From NCBI GenBank assembly GCA_038373885.1, contig JAWZYV010000771.1, positions 1,302,001-1,366,000 on the forward strand: a stretch of DNA of 64,000 nucleotides, in the 5' to 3' direction. The stretch is from Cheiracanthium punctorium. Taxonomy: Eukaryota > Arthropoda > Arachnida > Araneae > Cheiracanthiidae. Position numbers and translations under genes: made by a program. Below, piece after piece: positions 46,634-56,227 of the stretch; position 1 is the stretch's first letter; every line of letters starts with the position of its first letter. The notes under the pieces were generated by a model, which saw only the letters and a list, made by a program, of their open reading frames with translations, was not told the origin of the DNA and searched no databases.

Positions 46634-48879
46634 CTGTAGACCCTATTTTGTATTTCTTTGAATTACGAAAGAAAATAAAATCATTCCCCTTAAACGACAA
46701 ACAAGGTAAAAAAAAAAAAAAATATCTTAAACGAAATCTGCAGTAATAAAGCGAAATGTTATTTTTCTTACTACAAAGTCCTTTTCTGCGAGCACTTTCT
46801 ACCGCCCCTGTGTCCTTCATTAAAAGTGACAAGCACTATCCTAACTTTATTTCAACAACACCCACAATCCTAACTTTATTCTATTTCCCTTCACATGAAA
46901 ACGCGCCAACTATGTAAATTTAACGTGTCCGGTTTTTTTTTTTTTTTTTTTTTTAAGAGTGGGGGGCAGGGGGACATAAATTTAAGTTAAAAGTAGAAAA
47001 GGGATGTTTCATTAAATTTTAAACAAATATTAAACCAGCCAGACAAGTTTGAAGGAGGAAGTCCCCCCCGAGGGAGAAAGGTTTAAACAACTTTGAGACA
47101 CCCCCCGCTCTTCCACGAGCATTGGCGTAAATTGGCATGTAATATTTGGATGGGGTGACAAAATGATTCTGATTGTAGAAAATACCATTTTTAAATAGCT
47201 CCGATACTTGAATTTTCTTAATTTTTTTTCTGGAGGGGGGGTGATTGACCCCTCTTGCCCTTAGGAAGTAACGCCTATGCCCCGCGCCAAAAGCAAACGA
47301 TGTTCGACCCACTCCACATACACAGATAGATAAAACTTTTAATCCGACAACCAAAGATTTTCCCTTTCTCTTTCAACTGTTTTCGACTCCTTTCGACTCT
47401 GAGTCGATAGAAGATTCGAAACACCAACCAATCTCAACGATCGCATACAATCACCGAAACATTTGAGATTCTACTGTGTTGAGATTCGTCGTACACAATC
47501 ACCGAAACAGAGCGAAACACTGAATCAGTAAAGATTCGTTGCTGCACCAACTCACCCACTCATTTGCTGTTTCAAATCATCTATCGTCTCAGAGTCGAAA
47601 GGAGTCGAAAAGAGTCGTAAAGAGTCGAAAAGAGTTGAAAGAGAAAGGGAAAATCTCTGAGAACGGAAAGAGAAAATAAGTTTTCCTTCCCTTCGCACTT
47701 GGAATATTTTCCCACAGTTGAAGGCTTGAGATTCGAATCAGTAGATAGTGAGTGTAAAGACTGAGCCACTCAGTACCAAGATTCGAATCACTGATTCGAC
47801 ACATCGAATCACTGGCCATCTCTACTTTAGACTTCACACTCTCTCAACTGAAAATGAGTCGCTTCTAATAGGAACAACTGAAAACGAAGTGGCTCTAATA
47901 GTGAGATCTCGTGTTTCCATCACACTGCGATTTCTGTCACACGGTCGCGACCGAGGAACCGTTCGTGGAAGCTGGACCCTGTCCGGGGGAGAACGGTCGG
48001 TCATCCAAACCCCACACTCTTTTTCCTCTTTCTCGCCACTCTTCTCTCTTTACACTAGCTGCATCACACGGTTTATTCACGAACCGCAACCCGATGCTCC
48101 CAAGTCCCTGGGGCCTCATTATTACAAGATTCCCAATGACACGCTTCAAACGACATCTCTGGAGGTCAACACTTTGTTGTGTTAAGGAACTCCCGTAAAC
48201 CCTCTCTTCGGTTCGGTTCGGTTCAATACAGAAGAAATTCACAAGGAATCCATTTTTAATGTTTTTAAAAAATTAGATAATTTTTATTTTAACAGCAGGA
48301 CTAATTTTTTACTTTTCATGAAGTAATGGCAAGGAAGAAGGAGATGACTGTAGCAGTATTCAATTTTAATTCGCACGAGGAAAATTAATGCAAGACAGAT
48401 AATTTAGTTGGAAAACAGCGTGGTACATTTAAGAAAGAGTGCGATTTGCAGGAGGAAACCGTTCAGAAATTTGACACTTCATTAATAGAATTTGTCCTTT
48501 AATGTAAATGCTGTAATAATTATTATTATTATCATATTACATTCGTAATTTTATTTGCTTGAAGAGTAAAAATTCTTATATGTAGATTAAAATCTCAAAC
48601 AAAATGAAAAAGCCCCATATCTTACATGCCTGTTTTAAATAGAAATCTTCTGGGTTTTCATTAACATTCGAGATAGAGAGATTTTTTAATATCTTCATGA
48701 TTGCTTAATAATAATGTTAAAGCAATATTTTGAGATTCCTGGCAGATGGTTTAGACAAGGTACTTTTAACCAATTTCTTTTTAGGTTTAAAACCCCGCTT
48801 CAGTTTTATTTTTTTATTGGGTGGTGCTGACTCATCACGGGTAGGAATAAATAAATATTTTCATTGGTAGAATTAAATA

Positions 48880-49159
48880 AATTAAGTTATGATTTGACTC
48901 TCGTAAGGCTTGCAAGGTTGGCTCAATTGATTTTAGCCTATCTCTAAATATGGCTAATTCATCAAAAAGTTATTTTGTCGAATGATATTTTTACATTCTT
49001 GAAGCACGAGGGCTTTTTTTTTTCAAGGGATCCGGCTGGCTGCTGTTTTTCTTTGCCCAGATTCTCAATTATAGATTGAGTTTCATTGCTCTTCTCAATG
49101 CAGAGATTTGGAAAAGAATCATCATCTGCCGCATATTTTTCATTATTTTCAAAAGACAT
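48880..49159 (-). pseudogene. Unrecognised coding-like segment with a frameshift
   Basis: The minus strand reads MSFENNEKYAADDDSFPNLC at 49159 and continues to FKNVKISFDKITF, then stops. A one-base shift at the T run reopens a frame (DELAIFRDRLKSIEPTLQAL) down to about 48890. The charged, protein-like composition across the shift suggests a decayed coding region or a single exon of an unknown gene. I do not recognise the family, and it is not part of the calcium channel. Confidence 0.3.
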
Positions 49160-49229
49160 AACGAAATTCTATGAAAATAAATAGGTAACGTATATTAAGT
49201 AAACAATTAATAAGATGGCGATTAAAAAA

Positions 49230-49460
49230 GCCGGTCAATGTAAACAAATCAGCAATATTTGCAAATTAAAATCGAACTGTCCTGTTTTTCTGCGCATGCG
49301 CGCTCATTTTGGGATAACCCATCTCGCGAAAGCGCAAAAATATACTGTCCCTCTTCTCCAGTCACCTCTGAAAATTTCTAAGTTCCCAGCCCCTTAGTGC
49401 ACATGTGTGCTCATTTCGTGAGCCAAAAATTTTCATGACGTTTAGAGTTTAGACGCCAGT
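49230..49460. repeat. Dispersed repeat with NRF1-like palindrome, inverted relative near 31365
   Basis: Contains TGCGCATGCGCGC (near 49290), which fits the NRF1 consensus, plus 'catttcgtgagcc' and 'gtctaaac'-type blocks. These match 31365-31420 in inverted orientation. It directly adjoins repeat S. Confidence 0.5.
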
Positions 49461-50640
49461 GAGATCAGGACAAAAGCTAGACAGCTATAAAAACTACCGC
49501 TCTTTTACAGAGCAGCTTATTTGAATACCTTTAGATTCATTTGATCTGCAGCTAACCAAGAATTTTAAAATTCTATATATAATTTTAATGTTAGGAAAAT
49601 CTGGTGGTTTTAAAATAAATGAAAACTTTGTGAAAAAACGCACATAAAATGTTGCTTATAACACGATGCGATCGTTTCGACCAACAGGGCCAGATACGAC
49701 TGATCACACCGGCCCGGGAGATACATGTAAAGGGCGAATAGTTTATATTGTATTCTGAGTAAACATGCAGATTATACATAAGACATACATGTGAAAGTGA
49801 CAGGCCCATCGGGAAATTTCCCGGTGGGCGTATCCGGGCCTGTCGACCGAAAATTCTTTCGGTGTTTTCAGTCAAAGACTGTTTTGACTGATGAAGACCG
49901 AAGAATTTTTGATCGAAACGATCGTATCGTGTTATAAGTAACATTTTATGTGTGTTTTCCACAAAGTTTTTATATATTTTATCGTTTAACAACAGCATTT
50001 TGAGTGTTTTTTCCGTGGTGGTTTTACTTCAAATAATGCACTTAATATATGTTTTTAAAATTTAATAATACTTTTCTGTAAATTGTTTCCGCTTTAATTT
50101 TCTGCAATTTATCCACTTTAATTGCATATTTACCATGCAAAGTAAAATCTCGATTTATAGAGTTACACAGATAAGAAATAACGTGTATGTTGAACTGTAG
50201 TTTGCAGCAATTACATAAATATGTGGTGGGTGTAACCTATTTGAAATAGTGAAAATTTACTTATTCTGGCCAATGCAACAAAAGCCACTAACATTTGAAA
50301 TAAAAACAGCATTTTTCATGAAATACTAATAACTTTTATTTACCATATAAAATTATTCAACTAATTCAATCTTCCTCCTTAGTTTTTTGTATGTATGTAG
50401 GAATACTTTTAAAACCCTACTTCAGCACATCTCTTTAAAATTACTTCAAATTACTTGAGTTTTCCTCAACATTAAGTTCACGCCTTGTGCACTTCTCGCT
50501 GAAATCTTCTGAAGTAAGGGAGTACGTTAATAGTAACTGACCACAAAGATGCGTTCCTACGCAATAACTACTACTAACGTTATCGCTCACAAAATAAAAA
50601 TGCAGCAGATTATAAAGTAATAAGTCTAAAATGACTTACA
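49440..50640. repeat. Dispersed repeat 'S', uninterrupted copy
   Basis: It runs from 'aaactaccgctcttttaca' through 'aggcccatcgggaaatttcc', a strong hairpin (49855-49925, built on 'agtcaaagactgttttgact' and on inverse copies of 'gaccgaaagaattttt'), 'ccctacttcagcacatctct' and 'tgagcaaggccgagaa'. It is the reference for the broken copy at 15630-19990. No protein encoded. Confidence 0.85.
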
Positions 50641-50676
50641 TGAGCAAGGCCGAGAATAATTGTTTTCGACTATTCA

Positions 50677-50694
50677 CCCCCCCCCCCCCCCCCC
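50677..50694. repeat. poly(C) tract
   Basis: 18 consecutive C directly after repeat S, followed by an AT-rich region with many 'atatgcacat' phrases (50695-50790). Confidence 0.95.
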
Positions 50695-50942
50695 ATATAT
50701 GCACAAAAAACTAGAGAAATATGCACATAAATATGCACGAAAATAGGCAAAAATATGCATAATAATATGCATAAAAAATATGAAAAACTCAGAAATCTGC
50801 TCAAAAATAATGGAATATCCATTAACATATGCAATAAACACATTTCCAAACAAGAAAAAAAAATACATACCTAATATAAACTATATAAAAAAATAAGAAT
50901 TATTTATTACATGCAATAACTACATATTGCTTTAAGGGTTCA

Positions 50943-51353
50943 AACACTGGATCTACAGATTGGATAGTTCAAGATTGGTGATTTTCATGGAATACTCTTT
51001 AAATACAGAAAAAGACATTTCTACATCACATGACACAATCGGCGCGTAATTATAGCTTGATACATCTTTTATATTCAGTTCCTCAGAATTCGATAACTCT
51101 TCAAAGGAAGATTCTCCTTCAAAAATTGGCTTAATGATCCTGAGCTCTTTAAAGTCTGAATTTTTCCAGACAGGGTAAGAAAGTTTTTCTTCTATCAGAA
51201 CCAGTTTTGATCCCAGTACATCTTCAAATTTTTTCTCCAGAGTATCTGTACATTGAACTGATTGGGAAAGTGTTAGTTTCTGAGATTCAAGAGCTAAAAT
51301 TGTGTTTGGTAAAACAGAGAAATCCGCCGACATTACCGCTATATCATCAAAAA
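50943..51353 (-). pseudogene. hAT/CGGBP1-like multicopy protein, C-terminal fragment
   Basis: Minus-strand residues start FFDDIAVMSADFSVLPNTIL and end YNYAPIVSCDVEMSFSVFKE near 50980. The SCDVExSFSxFK pattern near the C terminus is typical of CGGBP1-like and other hAT-derived proteins that are present in many copies in arthropod genomes. The frame is open from the junction with the repeat at 51345 to the stop near 50953, but the N-terminal half, including the zinc finger, is missing. It lies in the calcium-channel region on the same strand, as a passenger. Confidence 0.65.
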
Positions 51354-51689
51354 AAGGGTCTCTAGATCTGTGGCCCGCGATGAACGTTTCGATCGTCCGC
51401 CATCTTACTGGTAGTTAAGTCGAGAGATGGCAACGGCTGCCCTTTTTCAGCATTGAGCAATCTATCCAGCTGTTCTCGCATTCTTCCATTTCCCAGTAGA
51501 TGTCAGTGCTGTTAAAAATAATCATGACAATTTTTTACGGGAAATGACGTGCTAAAAAGTAAAGGATTCTCGTGGAGCTATGTCACCCGCAACTATTTTT
51601 ATAGAAATCAAATCTATTCTTCGTGACTGGCAACAGTCAAAACGTCAGAGTTTGGTGTTCCCAGAGCGGGAACACAGCGCGTTAAGGGG
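51345..51689. mobile_element. Dispersed repeat, copy 2, ending at TTAA
   Basis: Nearly identical to 4888-5231, including TTCGATCGTCCGCCATCTT and the GTTCCC-AGAGC-GGGAAC palindrome, with TTAA at 51690-51693. It abuts the hAT-like coding fragment on its left side. The shared boundary in both copies is the A run before GGGTCTCTAG. Confidence 0.7.
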
Positions 51690-51709
51690 TTAACCTTTTC
51701 CTTCCGACT

Positions 51710-51729
51710 CCCCCCCCCCCCCCCCCCCC
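51710..51729. repeat. poly(C) tract
   Basis: 20 consecutive C, about 105 bp downstream (on the minus strand) of the calcium-channel exon. Confidence 0.95.
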
Positions 51730-51834
51730 TAGAAAAATTCCTATGGCCGGCCATGCGTATGTGAAAGAAATTAGCGCAAGATATGCAAAAGGCTGGCCAA
51801 TCATGTATAGGAGATTGATAGCATGTTCACTTAC

Positions 51835-51974
51835 CCAATAATGACGATGACGAAGTCAAGGAAGTTCCATCCACTGCGTAAGTAGGCACCAGGATGGAAC
51901 AAAAAGCCGTAGGCAATAATTTTCATGATGCATTCGATCATAAAAATGACTAAAAACAAATATTCTGTCTTTTC
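51835..51974 (-). CDS. Ca-alpha1D: Voltage-gated calcium channel alpha-1 (Cav1), exon for domain I S2-S3
   Basis: Pore-forming subunit of an L-type calcium channel, acting in the plasma membrane of excitable cells. This 140-bp exon encodes [14 protein letters not shown] (S2, with the conserved acidic residue), [20 protein letters not shown] (S2-S3 loop) and FLDFVIVII (start of S3). The match is to Cav1: Cav2 channels differ in the loop. The acceptor is TTTTTAG/GAA at 51976-51975. The donor is GG/GTAAGT at 51834. The reading frame starts in phase 0 and ends two bases into a Gly codon. It joins in frame to the exon at 61159-61264. The next exon (S3-S4) was not recognised below 51835. The gene symbol is by orthology to the Drosophila Cav1 gene. 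Confidence 0.95.
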
Positions 51975-52135
51975 CTAAAAAGAAGAAAGAATCACAGAAC
52001 GTTATTAATACGGCGTGGCCTTTAAATTCTTTGAAAAATATTTCTGTCGTACAGTGGAACCAACACAGTGTATTTTGCAGCCTATTTAAACCTGAAAGTT
52101 TCTTACACGGAAAACCTTATTAGTCATGATGACGA

Positions 52136-52136
<1 letters not shown>

Positions 52137-52170
<34 letters not shown>

Positions 52171-52182
52171 AGAGAGAGAGAG
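52137..52182. repeat. poly(A) followed by (GA)n
   Basis: 31 A followed by about eight GA units. Inside the intron, 160 bp upstream of the S2-S3 exon acceptor on the minus strand, so it does not interfere with the pyrimidine tract. Confidence 0.95.
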
Positions 52183-52969
52183 AAGAAAATTGTATTTATG
52201 CATATACCTTTCTCATAAAGATAGTCAATGTATAAGATGCTATTTTTTATATTTAAAATTACAAAATTCAAAATCTTTTTAAACAAACATGGATAAAGAA
52301 TAAGAATTGAAATATCGAGTGCAATAAAAGACACTGTGCAGACTGCTTTTTTAATGTATGTACCACAGATATATGAATGCACAACTGCCAATTTATACGG
52401 CATTTCCGAAAAATAACCCGTCAGTGTTTTCTAAATTGCTTGTAACTCGCCATCGATTCTAGATATCGTAATACAATTGATGTCGTTTTGAAGATTTTTT
52501 TCTGCTCTTTCTAAATATGTACTTTTTTTTCTAGCGTGTTAAGAAACTGCAGAAATGAGGGATTTATTAAGTTTTAGAACTTTTCCATTCTATCCGTGAT
52601 AGCGGGAAAACAGTTGGGGATCGACTAGGGTTTCTATGCTGATTTGTGTTCCACATGATCTGTTCTATCATCCCCAAAAATATTTTACAAGTGTTCTGAA
52701 TCACCCTGTCTGTATATATATTGTTGCTTCTTCTCAGAAGGATGTTTACACTTACCCCGTCCAGGGTAAGTGTAAACAAATCACTGGTCTACAAAAATGA
52801 ACATTTTTTCTTTCACAAGAATTAAAATAACAGATTCTAAAAGTATTTTTCGTGCTGAATTCAAATATCATTTCAGTTTTTCCCCATCGGGCAGGAGTTT
52901 TGTGTGATATTCATTTGAATTTTTTACAATATTCTAAAAAATCCGTGACTAGCTATCTATCTCAAAATC

Positions 52970-53997
52970 ATAGCTACTCATTCTGACCGACCTAGAAAGT
53001 GGTAGATAGTGATTTTCGGGCATATTCTGCATCTGGAATGTCTCTCTTCTTGGTCCAACAGTAGTTGGATGAAGCCAGCATATTGGAACTACACTTGCCT
53101 TGGTACCTCTTCTCCAATGTAGAAAATTGCTGATGGAAATGCTCACCGTGTTCATTGCTGACAGCTCCAAGATTTTTGGGGAGGAAGTCTAAGTGAGAGC
53201 CCAATAAATGAATTTTTAAAGACATGTTGCATCCCATAGCTTTATAAGAACGCAGAAGATCAGTCGCTATCTCACGATAGTTTACTGCTTTATGGTTTCC
53301 AAGAAAGATGCAGCATAAACTTTTGAAAAACTGCCAGGCTGTTTTCTCCAGTGGCTTTAACGGTCCTTTGAAATGTTCATCAGCCATTAATGACCGGATT
53401 TGTGGTCCTATAAAAATTCCTTCTATCAGTTTAGCATCACTGACTTTGGGGGATTTTGATTTCAAGTGCATCAGAAAGTTTATCCATAGCTTTGACAAAA
53501 TTTTTCATTACTCCTAACTTAAAATGCAATGGAGGTAAAATATTTTTTCAGGATTCACTAAAGGGACAAATGACACATTTTCCTGGCCAGGGATAAGAGA
53601 TTCACATTTGGGCCATGATTTTCTAAGTGAGACTTCTTATCTCTACTGTCCCATTCGCACAAAAAACAGCAAAATTTGGTGAACCCAAGTTGCAAACCAA
53701 GCAATTCAAAGTCAAAGCGACGACCTTTAAATCACCACATTCATATTTTTCACATTGTGTTTTCTCGAAAACTAGTTTAATATTTTCATATGTGTCTTTC
53801 ATATCAGCGGCGTGCGCTACAGATATTGATGGAAGTTCATTGCCAGTATATAGCAGCACAGCCTTCAAACTAACTTTAGAGGAGTCTATGAATACATATG
53901 GCCAGATTTTTCCGAACCTGCCATCTGACTTTTCAATTTCCAACTCATAATTTATGTGTTTGTATGTGCCGTCTAATAAAGTGTTTTGTGAGAGCAA
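52970..53997 (-). pseudogene. Multicopy arthropod transposon-like protein, frameshifted
   Basis: Two minus-strand parts. The first (53997-53623) has RFGKIWPYVFIDSSKVSLKA, LLYTGNELPSISVAHA and a CGDLKV-like block (ECGDLKVVALTLNCLVCNLG). After shifts through NVSFVPLVNPEK (about 53580), the second (53498-52992) has IEGIFIGPQIRSLM, AWQFFKSLCCIFLGNHKA, IHLLGSHLDFLPKNLGAVSN, EHGEHFHQQFSTLEKRYQGK and NYCWTKKRDIP. These blocks, in this order, recur in a large uncharacterised protein family spread in many copies in insect and spider genomes. I recall no established enzyme name for it. The N-terminal part is missing. Confidence 0.7.
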
Positions 53998-54384
53998 AAG
54001 GGCTCCATCTCTTTATTTATGACGCCACAATCCTATTGAATATAGTTTATGCAGGGTTTAAGTTCTTTCGCAAGAGCACTCAAAATAATTCCAATGCGCT
54101 TTACGAACCCTAATTTTTAAAATATTTTTTAGATATTCGATTATTTAAAAAAGTACGTTATTATTAAGGACTAGAAATTAAAGCTCTCCACCGAAAATAA
54201 TTTCTGCATCATTTATAGTTCTTTTATAGGCGTGGCGCCCACATATGATTGTTTATAGGGGGGAAGGGACAAGTCAAGGGTCCTGCAGTTGTAAGGTACC
54301 GTATTTTAGTGTTGAACCACTTATGCGTTAATTTAACACATAAATTATTTCGGAAAGAAATATTTTTTGGACCCGTTCCAATAC

Positions 54385-54585
54385 ATTCCAGCACATATGG
54401 GCAACCGCCGGCCCGCGGGCCGGATGTGGCCCCCCACGGCATTGGATCCGGCCGGCGAAATATATCAAAACCCATATGAACCATTCCAAATCCCTTTATA
54501 AATCCCAATTATACGGCCCACGACTTCGTAATATACCGAATTCTGGCCCGCAACTTTTCAAAGGTTGCCCATACCTGCATTACAG
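54385..54585. mobile_element. MITE-like unit with GGCCCGCGGGCC ends
   Basis: TATGGGCAACC near 54397 with GCCGGCCCGCGGGCCGG is mirrored by GGTTGCCCATA near 54565 with GGCCCGCAAC. The GC-rich subterminal palindrome resembles hAT-type elements of many animals. No clear target duplication was found. Confidence 0.5.
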
Positions 54586-55079
54586 TATACAGCGACATAA
54601 ATCCATTTGATGCACAATTCGATAAGTATAAAAATGCCTATACCAGTTTTCTCTTCATTTAAAGGATATAACAGTTAAAGCTCCTTGAAGGGTCTCACAA
54701 AGCTAGATAATTAGCAATATGCAGCTGCTTTGAGGTTATTCACAAAATCTCGTTAAGTTTGCCGACGATGCATCTTCAAATTTGGTGCAGGGAGGACAGT
54801 TGTGTTGAAAAGTGTATTATAATCGATGTTTTGTTATGATTGTTCTTTCTTGTCTTTCTTTCTTTTTTTTTTTTTAAGTTTCAAGATGCCTAGCACTTAT
54901 ACAACAACAGCAAAAATCTCGCTTTATTCTTTGGCGGCAATACAAGAAATCATCTTTCACTTGTAACAAAGGTTACACAAGTATCATAAAAGCAAACAAA
55001 CAAACAAAAAACAAGAAAGCGAAATCGCGCCAAACGCATCGATTATAAAACACGTCCAGATACAACAATATCTTGGCGA

Positions 55080-55285
55080 TGTATTGCACTCAGATACTTT
55101 AGTTTAGTGGTTAAGGCAAAGCGACACGAGGGCTGCCTTCCTAAGGCGGGTGGGGGATTCCTGGTTCGCAGGATCTTTTTAAGGGTTTCTGACATGTATT
55201 CACGTGGCATATGGAGAAAATCGCCCAAAACTCCAGACCGTTTGATCGACTGCCACGGGGTAGGCTAGAACCCAGGATCTTATAC
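55080..55285 (+). mobile_element. tRNA-like SINE (probable)
   Basis: TAGTTTAGTGGTTAAGGC near 55100 fits a tRNA A box and D-arm. GGTTCGCAGGATC (55163-55175) is a weak B box. A body with 'ttctgacatgtattcacgtg' and 'tgccacggggtaggctagaa' follows. No tail or target duplication was defined. The arrangement differs from the 3590-3840 SINE. Confidence 0.5.
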
Positions 55286-55439
55286 TTCGGCAACATTTTA
55301 GGGATTATCTTTAAAAAGCTGTATACAGCAATTAATTTAATTTTGCGAGACCCAGTAGAAAAACTTTAAAATTTACTTCCATCTTTTAAATGAAGAGTAA
55401 ACAGTTATAACCGTTTATATACTTATTGCATTGTGCTTC

Positions 55440-56227
55440 AAAAGGATGAATGTCTCTACACTGCCATAGATAGTAATGTATTGAAATTCTTTTGAGTGCT
55501 CCTGTAGAAGAACTATAAACGCTATAGACACAGTTTTCGACCACATCACTAGTTTGCAATCCGTTTTGAAACGGATGCATGAATGAACTATTTTTTGTTG
55601 ACATGAATTATTCAATAAGTATAAAAATGCCTATATCACCTTTCTCTTCACTTGAATGAATTATTTTTTTTATACGAATTATATATCTATACATGAATTA
55701 TGACTTATTCTTTTTAATAGACAAATAATCCCGAAATATGCTTTAAAGAATGATTAACCATAGAGCGTAATGTATTGAAATTCTTTGATCTTGTAAATGA
55801 ACTATAAATGCTTTATACGCCTTTTCAATTGGGTACATGGTGCCATAGATAGGAATAACAGATGCAAATTTCATTCAGGGCAGCTAGAGTACGAGCGCAC
55901 AGACGGACACACAGGCAAACAGTAATCATAAACACTTTAGTGTTGTAGGAGAGTGTTAAAGATATAAATATGCCAATCGGGTAATTAGAGGATGAGTTAC
56001 GGATTTTAGAAATTCCCATTGAAATCGGCATAACAATGCTATCACATTAAAATTTTTTTGATTTCCCACCGAAGACTGAAAATATCACCAAGCTGGGTTT
56101 ATTTTTCGAAATATTTTTTCGAATCATACTCGCCTATTTATTTCCAAAAGTTACCAAGCTTGGCGACACTTGAAGCAGTTTTTGAGATAGGCGCACGACC
56201 ATTGTTGGACGACTGGCTAACCATATA
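55440..56227. repeat. Composite repeat family of 13645-15625, left portion
   Basis: Shares 'agtaatgtattgaaattctt', 'gctcctgtagaagaactata' and 'ttaccaagcttggcgacact' phrases with 14580-14770. It continues after the insertion at 59109. Related tandem units are present but diverged. Confidence 0.65.

Larger units (their letters stand above)
43569..47824. mobile_element. hAT-type element, 4256 bp, perfect 8-bp duplication
   Basis: The left end TAGAGATGGGC and right end GCCATCTCTA are inverted apart from one base. Both flanks read ctttagac. Subterminal regions are packed with GATTCGAATC/ACTGATTCG-type repeats on both sides (43590-43660 and 47440-47815). No transposase was recognised. The interior carries a SINE piece and nested MITEs. 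The ends are related to those of 6641-7008 and 25498-25964. Confidence 0.9.
43511..48224. mobile_element. Retro-insert in the satellite, split by a hAT element
   Basis: The array sequence caatacagaag stands on both sides (43500-43510 and 48225-48235), an 11-bp target duplication. The inserted DNA proper is only about 458 bp: 43511-43568 joined to 47825-48224. Its right end is a short (TTCGG)n-type run, as at some LINE 3' ends, so it is probably a 5'-truncated LINE or SINE on the plus strand. Its open frames (145 and 95 codons near 47750-48198) show no recognisable domain. Confidence 0.7.
36955..48450. repeat. Degenerate satellite array, about 270-bp unit, broken by nested insertions
   Basis: Recurrent blocks are 'gatacacgacattcgtgtat', 'cacagttgaaaactattttt', 'caggtgacagcaatg', 'gaagatatcagatggaatt' and 'aggcaggagtaaaagacaaa'. 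Unit marks occur near 37160, 37325, 37565, 40075, 40350, 40625, 40875, 43135 and 43405. The stretch 42905-43120 is closely matched by 48236-48440, so higher-order units exist. The array is interrupted by 37598-39849, 40961-42904 and 43511-48224. No coding potential in the units. Confidence 0.85.

Noticed and set aside
47748..48198. Overlapping 145- and 95-codon open frames
   Set aside because: The first begins inside the hAT subterminal repeats and runs across the hAT/retro-insert junction, and neither shows a domain. Treated as part of the retro-insert.
49591..49998. 135-codon minus-strand open frame
   Set aside because: It lies entirely in repeat S and is disrupted in the other copies; a by-product of the repeat.
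1..51834. Downstream Cav1 exons (S3-S4, voltage-sensor RxxR motif) on the minus strand
   Set aside because: I looked for ALRAFRVLRPLR-like coding on the minus strand and recognised none. An exhaustive translated search was not possible, so absence is not proven.
55100..55175. Functional tRNA gene
   Set aside because: The A-box-like part is good but the B box is weak and no cloverleaf with a paired acceptor stem could be drawn; a SINE is more likely.
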